From JBDHRG01 sp039807445 (GTDB taxonomy: Bacteria > Pseudomonadota > Gammaproteobacteria > Competibacterales > Competibacteraceae), in assembly GCA_039807445.1 (NCBI GenBank), contig JBDHRG010000123.1, positions 1-11,613 of the forward strand: a DNA stretch of 11,613 nucleotides, written 5' to 3'. Of the stretch, positions 1-6,435 are shown piece after piece. The notes beneath the pieces are model-generated. The model was not told the origin of the DNA, made no database searches, and saw only the letters and a program-made list of their open reading frames with translations. A program made the translations under genes and the position numbers. Numbering within the stretch: the stretch's first letter is position 1; the number at the start of each line of letters is the position of its first letter.

Positions 1-2
1 CG

Positions 3-530
3 CCCGGCGCGTTCAGGAACAACGAACGCCGCCTGGCCAAGGCCCAGCGGCGTCTGGCGAAGAAGCAGAAAGGCTCGCGCAACCGGGCCAGGGCCAAGCT
101 CGAGGTCGCCCGGCTGCACGCCAAGGTCTCCGACACCCGCAGGGACTTCCTGCACCGGCTCTCGACCCGGCTGATCAACGAAAACCAAGTGATCGCCGTC
201 GAGACGCTGGCTGTCCGCAACCTGAAGCGCAACCGCTGCCTGGCGAAGTCGATCCATGATGCCGGCTGGGCGGAGTTCCTGCGCCAGCTCGCGTACAAGG
301 CACGCTGGTACGGGCGCACGCTGATCGGCATCGACCGCTGGTATCCCTCCTCCAAGCGCTGTTCGGACTGCGGGTATACGCTCTCGAAGCTGGCGCTGAG
401 CGTGCGCGCGTGGACCTGCCCCGAATGCGGCAGCCACCACGACCGCGACGTGAACGCGGCACGCAACATCTTGGCCGCCGGGCTGGCGGTGTCAGTCTGT
501 GGAGAGACTGTCAGTCCTGTGTCTCGGTGA
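3..530 (+). CDS. tnpB: TnpB, RNA-guided endonuclease of an IS200/IS605-group element (C-terminal part; 5' end outside window)
   Basis: The reading frame is open from the window edge to TGA at 528-530 (175 residues visible), so the gene starts upstream. The visible part begins with the basic helical segment typical of TnpB (RRLAKAQRRLAKKQKGSRNR). The RuvC-II segment VIAVETL follows, with the catalytic Glu codon at 201-203. A four-cysteine zinc finger is present: CSDC at 360-371 and CPEC at 417-428. The RuvC-III motif HDRDVNAARNI carries the catalytic Asp codon at about 447-449. RuvC-I lies off the window. TnpB uses an omega RNA made from the element's right end to cut DNA next to a target-adjacent motif, which helps the element persist after excision. 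The visible catalytic and zinc residues are intact, so this looks functional rather than decayed. Confidence 0.93.
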   Translation, partial: PGAFRNNERRLAKAQRRLAKKQKGSRNRARAKLEVARLHAKVSDTRRDFLHRLSTRLINENQVIAVETLAVRNLKRNRCLAKSIHDAGWAEFLRQLAYKARWYGRTLIGIDRWYPSSKRCSDCGYTLSKLALSVRAWTCPECGSHHDRDVNAARNILAAGLAVSVCGETVSPVSR

Positions 531-630
531 GGCATGGGCAGGGCTCGATGAAGCAGAAAGGTCCGGGCCGCGAGGCCGGGAATCCCCTCCCTTCAGGGAG
601 GGGAGGAAGTCAATCTTCATCGTAAATGAC
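480..630 (+). ncRNA. Predicted omega (reRNA) guide RNA of TnpB: scaffold to base 613, guide from 614
   Basis: In this family the guide RNA is transcribed in the same direction as tnpB, overlaps its 3' end and runs through the right end into flanking DNA. Visible structure: a hairpin with GGCC arms (566-569 and 574-577) around a GCGA tetraloop, extended by CC/GG pairs (563-564 and 578-579) with a bulged G565. Next is a 9-bp hairpin, arms 583-591 and 596-604, loop TTCA. The scaffold should end at TCAA (613). The guide would then start TCTTCATCGTAAATGA at 614, which is the 3' end of roxA in antisense. The 5' end of the RNA is unknown and the start given is a guess. The ncRNA call follows from family knowledge plus the structure seen. 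Confidence 0.65.
583..604 (+). repeat. Right-end hairpin of the IS element, also just downstream of the roxA stop
   Basis: This is a perfect 9-bp inverted repeat (arms 583-591 and 596-604) with a 4-base loop. It lies 6 bases before the roxA stop codon on the + strand, so it is immediately 3' of roxA on the minus strand. No T-run follows on either strand, so it is not a canonical intrinsic terminator. It may still stabilise or end the roxA transcript. Confidence 0.8.
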
Positions 631-1788
631 GAGGTAACCCTCGTTCAGCAGGTCGAGCAGCAGTTCCATCGCCGCGTCCTGCGCCAGCGCCGGTTTCAGC
701 AGCCGGGCGTCGACGAGGCGGTGGCGGCACAGCAGTCTGGCCAGCTCGGCGATCGCCGGACCGAGCACGAACTCCTGGCCGTCGACGAACAGCGTCACCG
801 AGTCCTGGTCGTGGACGATGTAGGCGAAGCGCGAGCCCGGGTTGCGCTCGAGGCTGCCGCCGTCGCGCAGGTATTCGCGCAGTTCCTTCTCCGTATAGGC
901 TTCGTCGACCGGCTCGGCGACGAAGCCCGGCTTGGGCTCGGTGATGTAGCGTCCGAACCAGCTCTCGATGATGTCGTCGCCGGTGGCGAGCTGGCTGCGG
1001 ATCAGGTCCTTGATCTGGTCGAGCGCATCCGGACCGATCTCGCCGGGGTTGGCTTGCGGCGCCAGCTCGGGGTCCGAGTAGCGCGCCTGCGCATCGATGT
1101 CGTCCATCAGGAAGTCGACGAAACCGCCGACCAGGTCCTGGTGACTCGGTGCGCGGAAGCCGATCGAGTACGTCATGCAGCGGTCGGTGGCGATGCCGCA
1201 GTGCGCGACGCGCGGCGGCAGGTAGAGCATGTCGCCGGGCTCGAGCACCCATTCCTGCTCGGGCTCGAACTCGTCGATGATGCGCAGCTCGACCTCGGGC
1301 AGGACGTTGTCCGGATCGATCGGCCGGGTGCTGATCTGCCAGCGGCGATGGCCCAGACCCTGCAGCAGGAACACGTCGTAGTCGTCGTAATGCGGCCCGA
1401 CCGAGCCGCCCTCGGGCGCGTAGCTGACCTGCAGGTCGTCGATGCGCCAGTCGGGCACGAAGCGGAAGCGGTCGACGATCGCCGCCAGGTCCGGCGCGTG
1501 CTTCTCGACGTCGTTGACCAGCAGCGTCCAGTGCGTCTCGGGCAGGTCGAGGAACTCCTCCTCGGCGAACGGGCCGCGCCTGAGCTCCCAGGGGTGCTTG
1601 CCGCCCTGCTCGAGCACCAGCCGCGCGGTGATGTCTTCCTCGCACGCCAGTCCGGCGAGCTCTTCGGGCGGGATCGGGCTCTGGAAGCCGGGCAGGGCCT
1701 TGCGCACCAGCAGGGGCTTCTTCTGCCAGTATTCGCGCAGGAATTCCTCGACGGTCAGGCCGCCGAGGAGTTGCAGGGGCTTGCTCAT
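610..1788 (-). CDS. roxA: RoxA/YcfD-type JmjC (cupin) ribosomal protein L16 arginine hydroxylase
   Basis: 392 residues; E. coli RoxA (YcfD) is about 373. Family role: Fe(II)- and 2-oxoglutarate-dependent hydroxylation of an arginine in 50S ribosomal protein L16. The N-terminal segment (about 1-90) contains the family-typical FLREYWQKKPLLVRKALP. The JmjC double-stranded beta-helix carries the iron-binding triad: H133 and D135 in GPHYDDYDVF and H196 in LPPRVAHCG. The C-terminal third would be the dimerisation and winged-helix part. ATG at 1786-1788 has GGAG 9 bases upstream. It follows purB with an 85-bp gap and is probably co-transcribed. Oddity: the stop TGA (610-612 on +) lies inside the terminal TCAA of the upstream IS element, so the insertion sequence provides the stop codon. 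The active site is intact and the enzyme should be functional. Confidence 0.9.
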   Translation of the reverse strand: MSKPLQLLGGLTVEEFLREYWQKKPLLVRKALPGFQSPIPPEELAGLACEEDITARLVLEQGGKHPWELRRGPFAEEEFLDLPETHWTLLVNDVEKHAPDLAAIVDRFRFVPDWRIDDLQVSYAPEGGSVGPHYDDYDVFLLQGLGHRRWQISTRPIDPDNVLPEVELRIIDEFEPEQEWVLEPGDMLYLPPRVAHCGIATDRCMTYSIGFRAPSHQDLVGGFVDFLMDDIDAQARYSDPELAPQANPGEIGPDALDQIKDLIRSQLATGDDIIESWFGRYITEPKPGFVAEPVDEAYTEKELREYLRDGGSLERNPGSRFAYIVHDQDSVTLFVDGQEFVLGPAIAELARLLCRHRLVDARLLKPALAQDAAMELLLDLLNEGYLVIYDED

Positions 1789-1822
1789 GGGACTCGGCTC
1801 CGGGGCAGGGGCGAGAGGCTCG

Positions 1823-1866
1823 AGGTGCGAGGTGCGTCGATTTCTTGTGCTTCGCGTCTCGCACCT
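1823..1866. repeat. Inverted repeat in the purB-roxA intercistronic gap
   Basis: Nine-base arms AGGTGCGAG (1823-1831) and CTCGCACCT (1858-1866) are perfectly complementary around a 26-base loop. The left arm is part of a short tandem (GAGGTGC twice from 1822), so two pairing registers are possible. It starts 7 bases after the purB stop in the purB-to-roxA direction. No T-run follows, so it is more likely an RNA-stability or partial attenuation element than a terminator. Function is inferred only. Confidence 0.55.
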
Positions 1867-1873
1867 TGGCTGT

Positions 1874-3244
1874 TCAGATGCGCCGCGCCTGTTCGGCGGC
1901 GTTGCCGAGGTAGCTCGCCGGCGTCAGTGCCAGCAGGCAGTCCTTGGCCTGCGGCGGGATCGCCAGCCCTTCGACGAAGGCGCGCAGCGCCGCGGCATCG
2001 ATCTGCTTGCCGCGCGTCAGCGCCTTGAGCTTCTCGTAGGGCTGCTCGATGCCGTAGCGGCGCATCACGGTCTGGATCGGCTCGGCCAGCACTTCCCAGT
2101 TGGCATCGAGCTCGGCGGCCAGGCTGTCGCGGTTGACCTCGAGCTTGCTGATGCCCTTGGCCAGCGAAGCGTAGGCGATCTCGCCGTGGCCGAAGGCGGT
2201 GCCGATCGCACGCAGCACGGTCGAATCGGTCAGGTCGCGCTGCCAGCGCGACACCGGCAGCTTCTGCGCGAAGTGCATCAGCAGCGCGTTGGCGACGCCG
2301 AGATTGCCCTCGGCGTTCTCGAAGTCGATCGGGTTGACCTTGTGCGGCATCGTCGACGAGCCGATCTCGCCGGCGACGGTCTTCTGCCTGAAGTGGCCGA
2401 GCGCGATGTAGCCCCAGACGTCGCGAGCGAAGTCGATCAGCACAGTGTTGAAGCGCGCCGCGGCGTCGAACAGCTCGGCCATGTAGTCGTGCGGCTCGAT
2501 CTGGATCGTGTACGGATTCCAGGCCAGTCCCAGCTCGTCCTCGACGAAGCGCCTGGCGTGCGCTTCCCAGTCGAGCTCGGGGTAGGCCGACAGATGGGCG
2601 TTGTAGTTGCCGACCGCGCCGTTGATCTTGCCGAGCAGCTCGACCTGCGCGATCTGCGCACGGGCGCGCCTGAGGCGGTAGGCGACGTTGGCCATCTCCT
2701 TGCCGAGCGTGGTCGGCGAAGCCGGCTGACCGTGGGTGCGCGACAGCATCGGCACCTCGGCGTGCGCGTGCGCCAGGCGCACCAGGGCGTCGATCAGGCT
2801 GTCGGCGGCCGGCAGCAGCGCCTGCGTGCGCGCCTCGCGCAGCATCAGCGCCCACGCCAGGTTGTTGATGTCTTCGGAGGTGCAGGCGAAGTGGAAGAAC
2901 TCGCCGATGGCCTCGAGCTCGGCGACCCCGGCGACCTTTTCCTTGAGCCAGTACTCGACCGCCTTGACGTCGTGGTTGGTGGTGCGCTCGATGGTCTTGA
3001 CGCGCTGCGCGTCCTCGACGCCGAAGTTGTCGACCAGGCGGTTCAGCACCTTGTTCGCGTGCTCGGACAGCGCCGGCACCTCATCGATGCCGGGGTGGCG
3101 CGCGAGCGCCTGTAGCCAGCGCACCTCGACCAGCACGCGGTGGTGAATCAGGCCGTACTCGCTGAAGATCGGGCGCAGGCCCGCGGTCTTGTCGGCGTAG
3201 CGGCCGTCGACCGAAGACAGGGCGGTGAGGGCGGTGAGCTCCAT
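1874..3244 (-). CDS. purB: Adenylosuccinate lyase
   Basis: 456 residues, the same length as E. coli PurB. It acts in the cytosol in two steps of purine synthesis: SAICAR to AICAR plus fumarate, and adenylosuccinate to AMP plus fumarate. The fumarase/aspartase superfamily signature is clear: GSSTMPHKVNP, with catalytic Ser295 on the flexible loop. H171 in SRTHGQPASPTTLGKE is the catalytic histidine. CTSEDINNLA (121-130) is the conserved first active-site segment. Both numbered residues coincide with those of the E. coli enzyme. The open frame extends upstream to 3343, but ATG at 3242-3244 is chosen because it gives the family N-terminus MELTALTALSSVDGRYADKT and has GGAG 5 bases before it. It is divergent from the HIT gene and upstream of roxA. 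Confidence 0.97.
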   Translation of the reverse strand: MELTALTALSSVDGRYADKTAGLRPIFSEYGLIHHRVLVEVRWLQALARHPGIDEVPALSEHANKVLNRLVDNFGVEDAQRVKTIERTTNHDVKAVEYWLKEKVAGVAELEAIGEFFHFACTSEDINNLAWALMLREARTQALLPAADSLIDALVRLAHAHAEVPMLSRTHGQPASPTTLGKEMANVAYRLRRARAQIAQVELLGKINGAVGNYNAHLSAYPELDWEAHARRFVEDELGLAWNPYTIQIEPHDYMAELFDAAARFNTVLIDFARDVWGYIALGHFRQKTVAGEIGSSTMPHKVNPIDFENAEGNLGVANALLMHFAQKLPVSRWQRDLTDSTVLRAIGTAFGHGEIAYASLAKGISKLEVNRDSLAAELDANWEVLAEPIQTVMRRYGIEQPYEKLKALTRGKQIDAAALRAFVEGLAIPPQAKDCLLALTPASYLGNAAEQARRI

Positions 3245-3360
3245 GGCGACTCCGGAGGAAATGCAGGCGGCAGAACCGGCGCATGATACATGATTCAGCC
3301 TGACACCGCCGACCGCACCGCGGCCGGCTCGGCTCATCCGCATCAGAGGAGTTGCGCGCC
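3245..3360. promoter_or_regulatory. Divergent promoter region between purB (-) and the HIT gene (+)
   Basis: The 116-bp gap must drive both genes outward. On the minus strand TATCAT (3283-3288) is one mismatch from a -10 box and would place the start about 30 bases before purB, but no good -35 is visible. A CATGATACATGAT direct repeat spans 3282-3294. On the + strand GAGGAG (3346-3351) is the HIT ribosome binding site. I see no recognisable PurR box. Promoter placement is tentative. Confidence 0.35.
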
Positions 3361-3765
3361 ATGTTCGAGCTCCACCCCCGCCTCGCCGCCGACACCGTCG
3401 AAATCGCCCGCCTCGGCCTGTCGCGCGTGTTGCTGATGAACGACAGCCGCTTCCCGTGGCTGATCCTGGTGCCCGAGCGCGAGGGCGTACGCGAGATCGT
3501 CGAGCTCGAGCACGCCGAGCGCGCGCAGCTGGTCGAAGAGATCGCGCGCGCCTCGCACGTGCTGCTCGGGCTGTACGTGCCCGACAAGCTCAACGTCGGT
3601 GCGCTCGGCAACCTGGTGCCGCAACTGCACGTGCACGTGATCGCGCGCTTCGCCCACGACCCCGCCTGGCCGGGGCCGGTATGGGGCGCGGGTGCGGCAC
3701 TGCCCTACCCCGAGGCCGCGCTGGCCGAGACGCTGGCGCGGCTGCGCGCGGCCTTCGGCCACTGA
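3361..3765 (+). CDS. HIT-domain protein (histidine triad nucleotide hydrolase family)
   Basis: 134 residues, a complete single HIT domain. HIT proteins are cytosolic nucleotide hydrolases or transferases acting on substrates such as Ap4A or AMP-lysyl conjugates; the substrate here is unknown. Visible are the nucleotide-binding strand FPWLILVPER (31-40), the helix KLNVGALGNLVPQ and the active-site strand QLHVHVIAR. The classical motif is H-x-H-x-H; here the first position is Gln88, while H90 (the usual nucleophile position) and H92 are kept. ATG at 3361 is preferred over TTG at 3352 because GAGGAG (3346-3351) is 9 bases before the ATG and directly abuts the TTG. It ends 16 bp before the stop of a convergent small gene. 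Family certain, exact activity not. Confidence 0.88.
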   Translation: MFELHPRLAADTVEIARLGLSRVLLMNDSRFPWLILVPEREGVREIVELEHAERAQLVEEIARASHVLLGLYVPDKLNVGALGNLVPQLHVHVIARFAHDPAWPGPVWGAGAALPYPEAALAETLARLRAAFGH

Positions 3766-3781
3766 GGCCCCGCTGCCGGCT

Positions 3782-3955
3782 TCAGCGTGCGCTCGGGGCG
3801 GTGGTGAGGGTGTCGCCGGCCGGGCGCTGGTCGCGCGGCGGTTCGTCGTGCCGGGCTTGCGCCGCGCCCGGCTGGGCGATCAGCCCGGCACCCGCGGCGA
3901 GCGCCAGTGCGGCGAGCATGTGGCGGCGGCGGGGTCGGATCAGCGGTCTGCGCAT
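3782..3955 (-). CDS. Small exported protein of unknown function (57 aa, Tat-like signal peptide)
   Basis: I do not recognise a family. A strong AAGGAG site lies 9 bases before ATG 3953-3955. The product starts MRRPLIRPRRRHML, and RRHML at residues 10-14 resembles a twin-arginine consensus. A hydrophobic alanine/leucine stretch (about 14-27) and AQA at about 32-34 follow, a plausible signal peptidase I site. The mature piece would be only about 23 residues, charged and proline-rich (RHDEPPRDQRPAGDTL). The frame is open further upstream, but without such a ribosome site. It converges on the HIT gene. The gene is supported by its start signals and signal-peptide design, not by homology, so it could be a false ORF. 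Confidence 0.55.
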   Translation of the reverse strand: MRRPLIRPRRRHMLAALALAAGAGLIAQPGAAQARHDEPPRDQRPAGDTLTTAPSAR

Positions 3956-3984
3956 GGGGATGTTCTCCTTAAAGAAGTTGGTGT

Positions 3985-4012
3985 GATGACCTTGTGATTC
4001 AAAGCAAATTCC
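3985..4012 (-). promoter_or_regulatory. Possible ECF/sigmaE-like promoter of the small exported protein gene
   Basis: On the minus strand GGAATTT (4006-4012) and GGTCATC (3985-3991) are 14 bases apart, resembling the envelope-stress sigmaE pattern GGAACTT / GGTCAAA. It lies 29 bp upstream of the small exported protein start, in a patch more AT-rich than its surroundings. Two short motifs can match by chance, so this is only a candidate. Confidence 0.25.
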
Positions 4013-4216
4013 GTGCCGATATCTGCGCGAGGCATCACGAGCCGCTACAACGCACGATCGACCCGCTCTGCGGGGCCGATGAGCGGCATGGGCGATAGTG
4101 GTACGACGCGTCACCGTCGCCGTTCGGCGACAGGCCATGGCGGGAATTCGTGCAGCGGGCTTGTGCGCGCCGCCGTGCCGGCCGATGATCGGGGGCTCTC
4201 ACATCGGAGGTGCCCC
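4013..4216. promoter_or_regulatory. Upstream region of the DUF3141 gene
   Basis: About 200 bp between the promoter area of the small exported protein gene and ATG 4217. A 6-bp hairpin with arms GTCGCC (4116-4121) and GGCGAC (4126-4131) is present. CGGAGG (4205-4210) is the ribosome binding site of the following gene. I see no convincing -35/-10 pair and no gene. Confidence 0.3.
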
Positions 4217-6412
4217 ATGGCCGCATCGAAATCCGTCGCATCGCCGTTCGCGCTGGCGCAATCGGCGATGGAGTACTGGCTCGACGCGTGGCAGCGCGGC
4301 GTGCTGTTCTGGGACGTGCTGCACGAGCGTGGCAACCGTTACCTCGAGCACACGCGTTCGGGCAAGCCGCCGGTGCTGGTGTTCGATTACGAAATCGTCG
4401 TCGACGGCCGCACGCTCGAGCAGCCGGTCAACTACGCGCTGGCGCGCATCGTGCCGCCGGCCGGCTGCCCGGCGGCGGACCCGCGCAAGCGCGCCTTCGT
4501 GGTGATCGACCCGCGCGCCGGCCACGGCCCCGGCATCGGCGGCTTCAAGATCGACAGCGAAATCGGCATCGCGCTGCAGCAGGGGCATCCGTGCTACTTC
4601 GTGACCTTCTTCCCCGAGCCGGTGCCGGGGCAGACGATCGAGGCGGTGGCGCGCGCCGAGGGCGTATTCCTCGAACAGGTCAATGCCTTACACCCCGAGG
4701 CCGAGGGCAAGCCCTTCGTGATCGGCAACTGCCAGGGCGGCTGGGCGCTGATGATGCTCGCGGCGGCGGCGCCGCATCTGTTCGGGCCGATCCTGCTCGC
4801 CGGCTCGCCGATCTCGTACTGGGCCGGCGTCGAGGGAAAGAACCCGATGCGCTACAGCGGCGGGCTGCTCGGCGGCACCTGGCTCGCTTCGCTCGCCGGC
4901 GACCTCGGCAACGGCAGGTTCGACGGCGCCTACCTGGTCAACAACTTCGAGCAGCTCGATCCCGCGAACACGTACTGGTCCAAGCTCCACGGCCTCTATG
5001 CCAAGGTCGACACCGAGCGCGAGCGCTTCCTCGAGTTCGAGCGCTGGTGGGGCGGGCACTTCCTGCTGAACAAGGCCGAGATGGAGTGGATCACGCAGAA
5101 CCTGTTCGTCGGCAACCGCCTGACCGCCGGCGAAGTCGTGACCGCCAACGGCAGGGTCCGCGTGGACTTGCGCAACATCCGCTCGCCGATCGTCGTGTTC
5201 GCGTCGTGGGGCGACAACATCACGCCGCCGCAGCAGGCGCTGGGCTGGATTGCGGACCTGTACGACAGCGTCGACGAGATCCGCCTCAACGAGCAGACCA
5301 TCGTCTACTGCCTACACGAAAAGGTCGGGCACCTCGGCATCTTCGTCTCGGCCGGCGTGGCGCGCAAGCAGACCGACGAGCTGGTCGGCGCGCTGGACCT
5401 GATCGACACGCTGCCGCCGGGGCTGTACGAAGCGCTGATCGAAGACACGCACCCCGAAATGCACGGTCTCGAGTACGTCGAGGGGCGCTACCTGATCCGC
5501 TTCGTGCCGCGCACCGTTGCCGACATCGATGCGCTCGACGACGGCCGCAGCGACGAGCGTGCCTTCGAAGTCGTCAAGCGCGTCGCGGAGACCAACCAGG
5601 GGATCTACGACACCTTCGTCTCGCCCTGGGTCAGGGCGATGTCGAGCGAAACCAGCGCCGAGACGCTGCGCCGGCTGAACCCCGCGCGCGTCGAGCGCTG
5701 GCTGCTGTCGGACTTGAACCCGGCGATGTCGGCGCTCGCGCCGCTCGCGGCGATGGTGCGCGCGCAGCGCCGGCCGGCTTCGCCCGACAACCCCTTCGCG
5801 CAAGCCGAACGGCAGGTGTCGGCGATGATCGAGCGCTCGCTCGATGCGTACCGCGACAGCCGCGACGCCTTGCAGGAGCAGACCTTCAAGGCGATCTACG
5901 AATCGCCGTGGTTCGCGGCGCTCGTGGGGCTGGACGGGCAGAACCGCCCGCGGCGCGGCTTGCGCTCGCCGGGCTGGGAGCACGACGAGCTGCAGCGCAT
6001 GAAGCGCGCCGCCGCCGAGGCGCAGTTCGAGTCGGGCACGGTGCTCGACGGCTGGGTGCGGATGCTCGCTTACGCCGGGCACGACGCAGCGCATGGCTTC
6101 GACGAGCGGCCGTTCAACATGATGCGGCGGATGATCGCCGAGATGCCGCCGCAGGCGCGGCCCTCGCACGAAGCGCTGAAGGCGACGATGAAGCGCCAGG
6201 CTTTCGTGCTCGCGCTCGACGCCGAGCGCGCGATCGCTGCGCTGCCGACGCTGCTGCCCGAGGTGCACCAGCGCCGCCAGGCGCTCGAAGCCGCGCGGCT
6301 CGTCGTCGGCGCCCGCGGCGCGCCGAGCGAGCAGCAGGAGCAGCGCTTCAGCCGGCTCGAGGCGATCCTCGGGCTGGCTGCGCCGGTGCGGGTGGCGAAG
6401 CAGCCCGGCTGA
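4217..6412 (+). CDS. DUF3141 family protein, PHA-synthase-like alpha/beta hydrolase
   Basis: 731 residues. The first half has the layout of poly(3-hydroxyalkanoate) synthases: an N-terminal helical part (GNRYLEH, about 39-45), then an alpha/beta-hydrolase core. The lipase-type box GNCQGGWA holds C172, where PHA synthases use Cys as nucleophile. D333 in ASWGDNITPPQQ and H372 in EKVGHLGIF complete a likely Cys-Asp-His triad. From about residue 390 there is a long, mostly helical, charged extension not found in normal PhaC (about 560-600 residues). Whether it polymerises hydroxyacyl-CoA or does something else is not known to me. ATG 4217 has CGGAGG 6 bases upstream and is preferred over the longer open frame to 4013. 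No phaA/B/P/R neighbours are in the window. Family assignment is confident, function is open. Confidence 0.85.
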   Translation: MAASKSVASPFALAQSAMEYWLDAWQRGVLFWDVLHERGNRYLEHTRSGKPPVLVFDYEIVVDGRTLEQPVNYALARIVPPAGCPAADPRKRAFVVIDPRAGHGPGIGGFKIDSEIGIALQQGHPCYFVTFFPEPVPGQTIEAVARAEGVFLEQVNALHPEAEGKPFVIGNCQGGWALMMLAAAAPHLFGPILLAGSPISYWAGVEGKNPMRYSGGLLGGTWLASLAGDLGNGRFDGAYLVNNFEQLDPANTYWSKLHGLYAKVDTERERFLEFERWWGGHFLLNKAEMEWITQNLFVGNRLTAGEVVTANGRVRVDLRNIRSPIVVFASWGDNITPPQQALGWIADLYDSVDEIRLNEQTIVYCLHEKVGHLGIFVSAGVARKQTDELVGALDLIDTLPPGLYEALIEDTHPEMHGLEYVEGRYLIRFVPRTVADIDALDDGRSDERAFEVVKRVAETNQGIYDTFVSPWVRAMSSETSAETLRRLNPARVERWLLSDLNPAMSALAPLAAMVRAQRRPASPDNPFAQAERQVSAMIERSLDAYRDSRDALQEQTFKAIYESPWFAALVGLDGQNRPRRGLRSPGWEHDELQRMKRAAAEAQFESGTVLDGWVRMLAYAGHDAAHGFDERPFNMMRRMIAEMPPQARPSHEALKATMKRQAFVLALDAERAIAALPTLLPEVHQRRQALEAARLVVGARGAPSEQQEQRFSRLEAILGLAAPVRVAKQPG

Positions 6413-6435
6413 CTCTGGCGCAAGCGCTGGTGTCC

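Larger units (their letters stand above)
1..613 (+). mobile_element. Right part of an IS200/IS605-group (TnpB-carrying) insertion sequence
   Basis: The tnpB 3' part is followed by about 80 bp with the usual layout of a right end of this group: a GNRA-capped hairpin, a strong C-rich/G-rich hairpin (583-604), then AGGAAGTCAA ending at 613. Known IS608-type elements keep TCAA at the right cleavage site, so the boundary is placed after base 613. These elements transpose through single-stranded DNA by a Y1 transposase, have no terminal inverted repeats and make no target duplication. The left end, any tnpA, and the target-adjacent motif lie outside the window, so it cannot be told whether the element is autonomous or tnpB-only. 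The exact edge is inferred from family pattern. Confidence 0.8.

Noticed and set aside
563..606. Reading the hairpins near 563-604 as a CRISPR repeat or plain transcription terminator
   Set aside because: There is one copy only with no spacers and no T-run; the position after tnpB and the terminal TCAA fit an IS200/IS605 right end.
499..3115. Long + strand open frames (499-2028 and 1442-3115)
   Set aside because: Both are antisense to roxA and purB and show the composition typical of shadow frames in GC-rich DNA.
3245..3343. N-terminal extension of PurB
   Set aside because: The frame stays open to 3343, but the extra 33 residues are not part of the family, and ATG 3242-3244 has a good ribosome site and the E. 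coli-like N-terminus and length.
4116..4131. 6-bp hairpin upstream of the DUF3141 gene as a riboswitch or terminator
   Set aside because: Too short and isolated, with no T-run and no conserved aptamer elements; such stems arise by chance in GC-rich DNA.
4013..4216. 68-residue N-terminal extension of the DUF3141 protein
   Set aside because: The extension has no conserved look and no ribosome site; CGGAGG just before ATG 4217 marks the real start.
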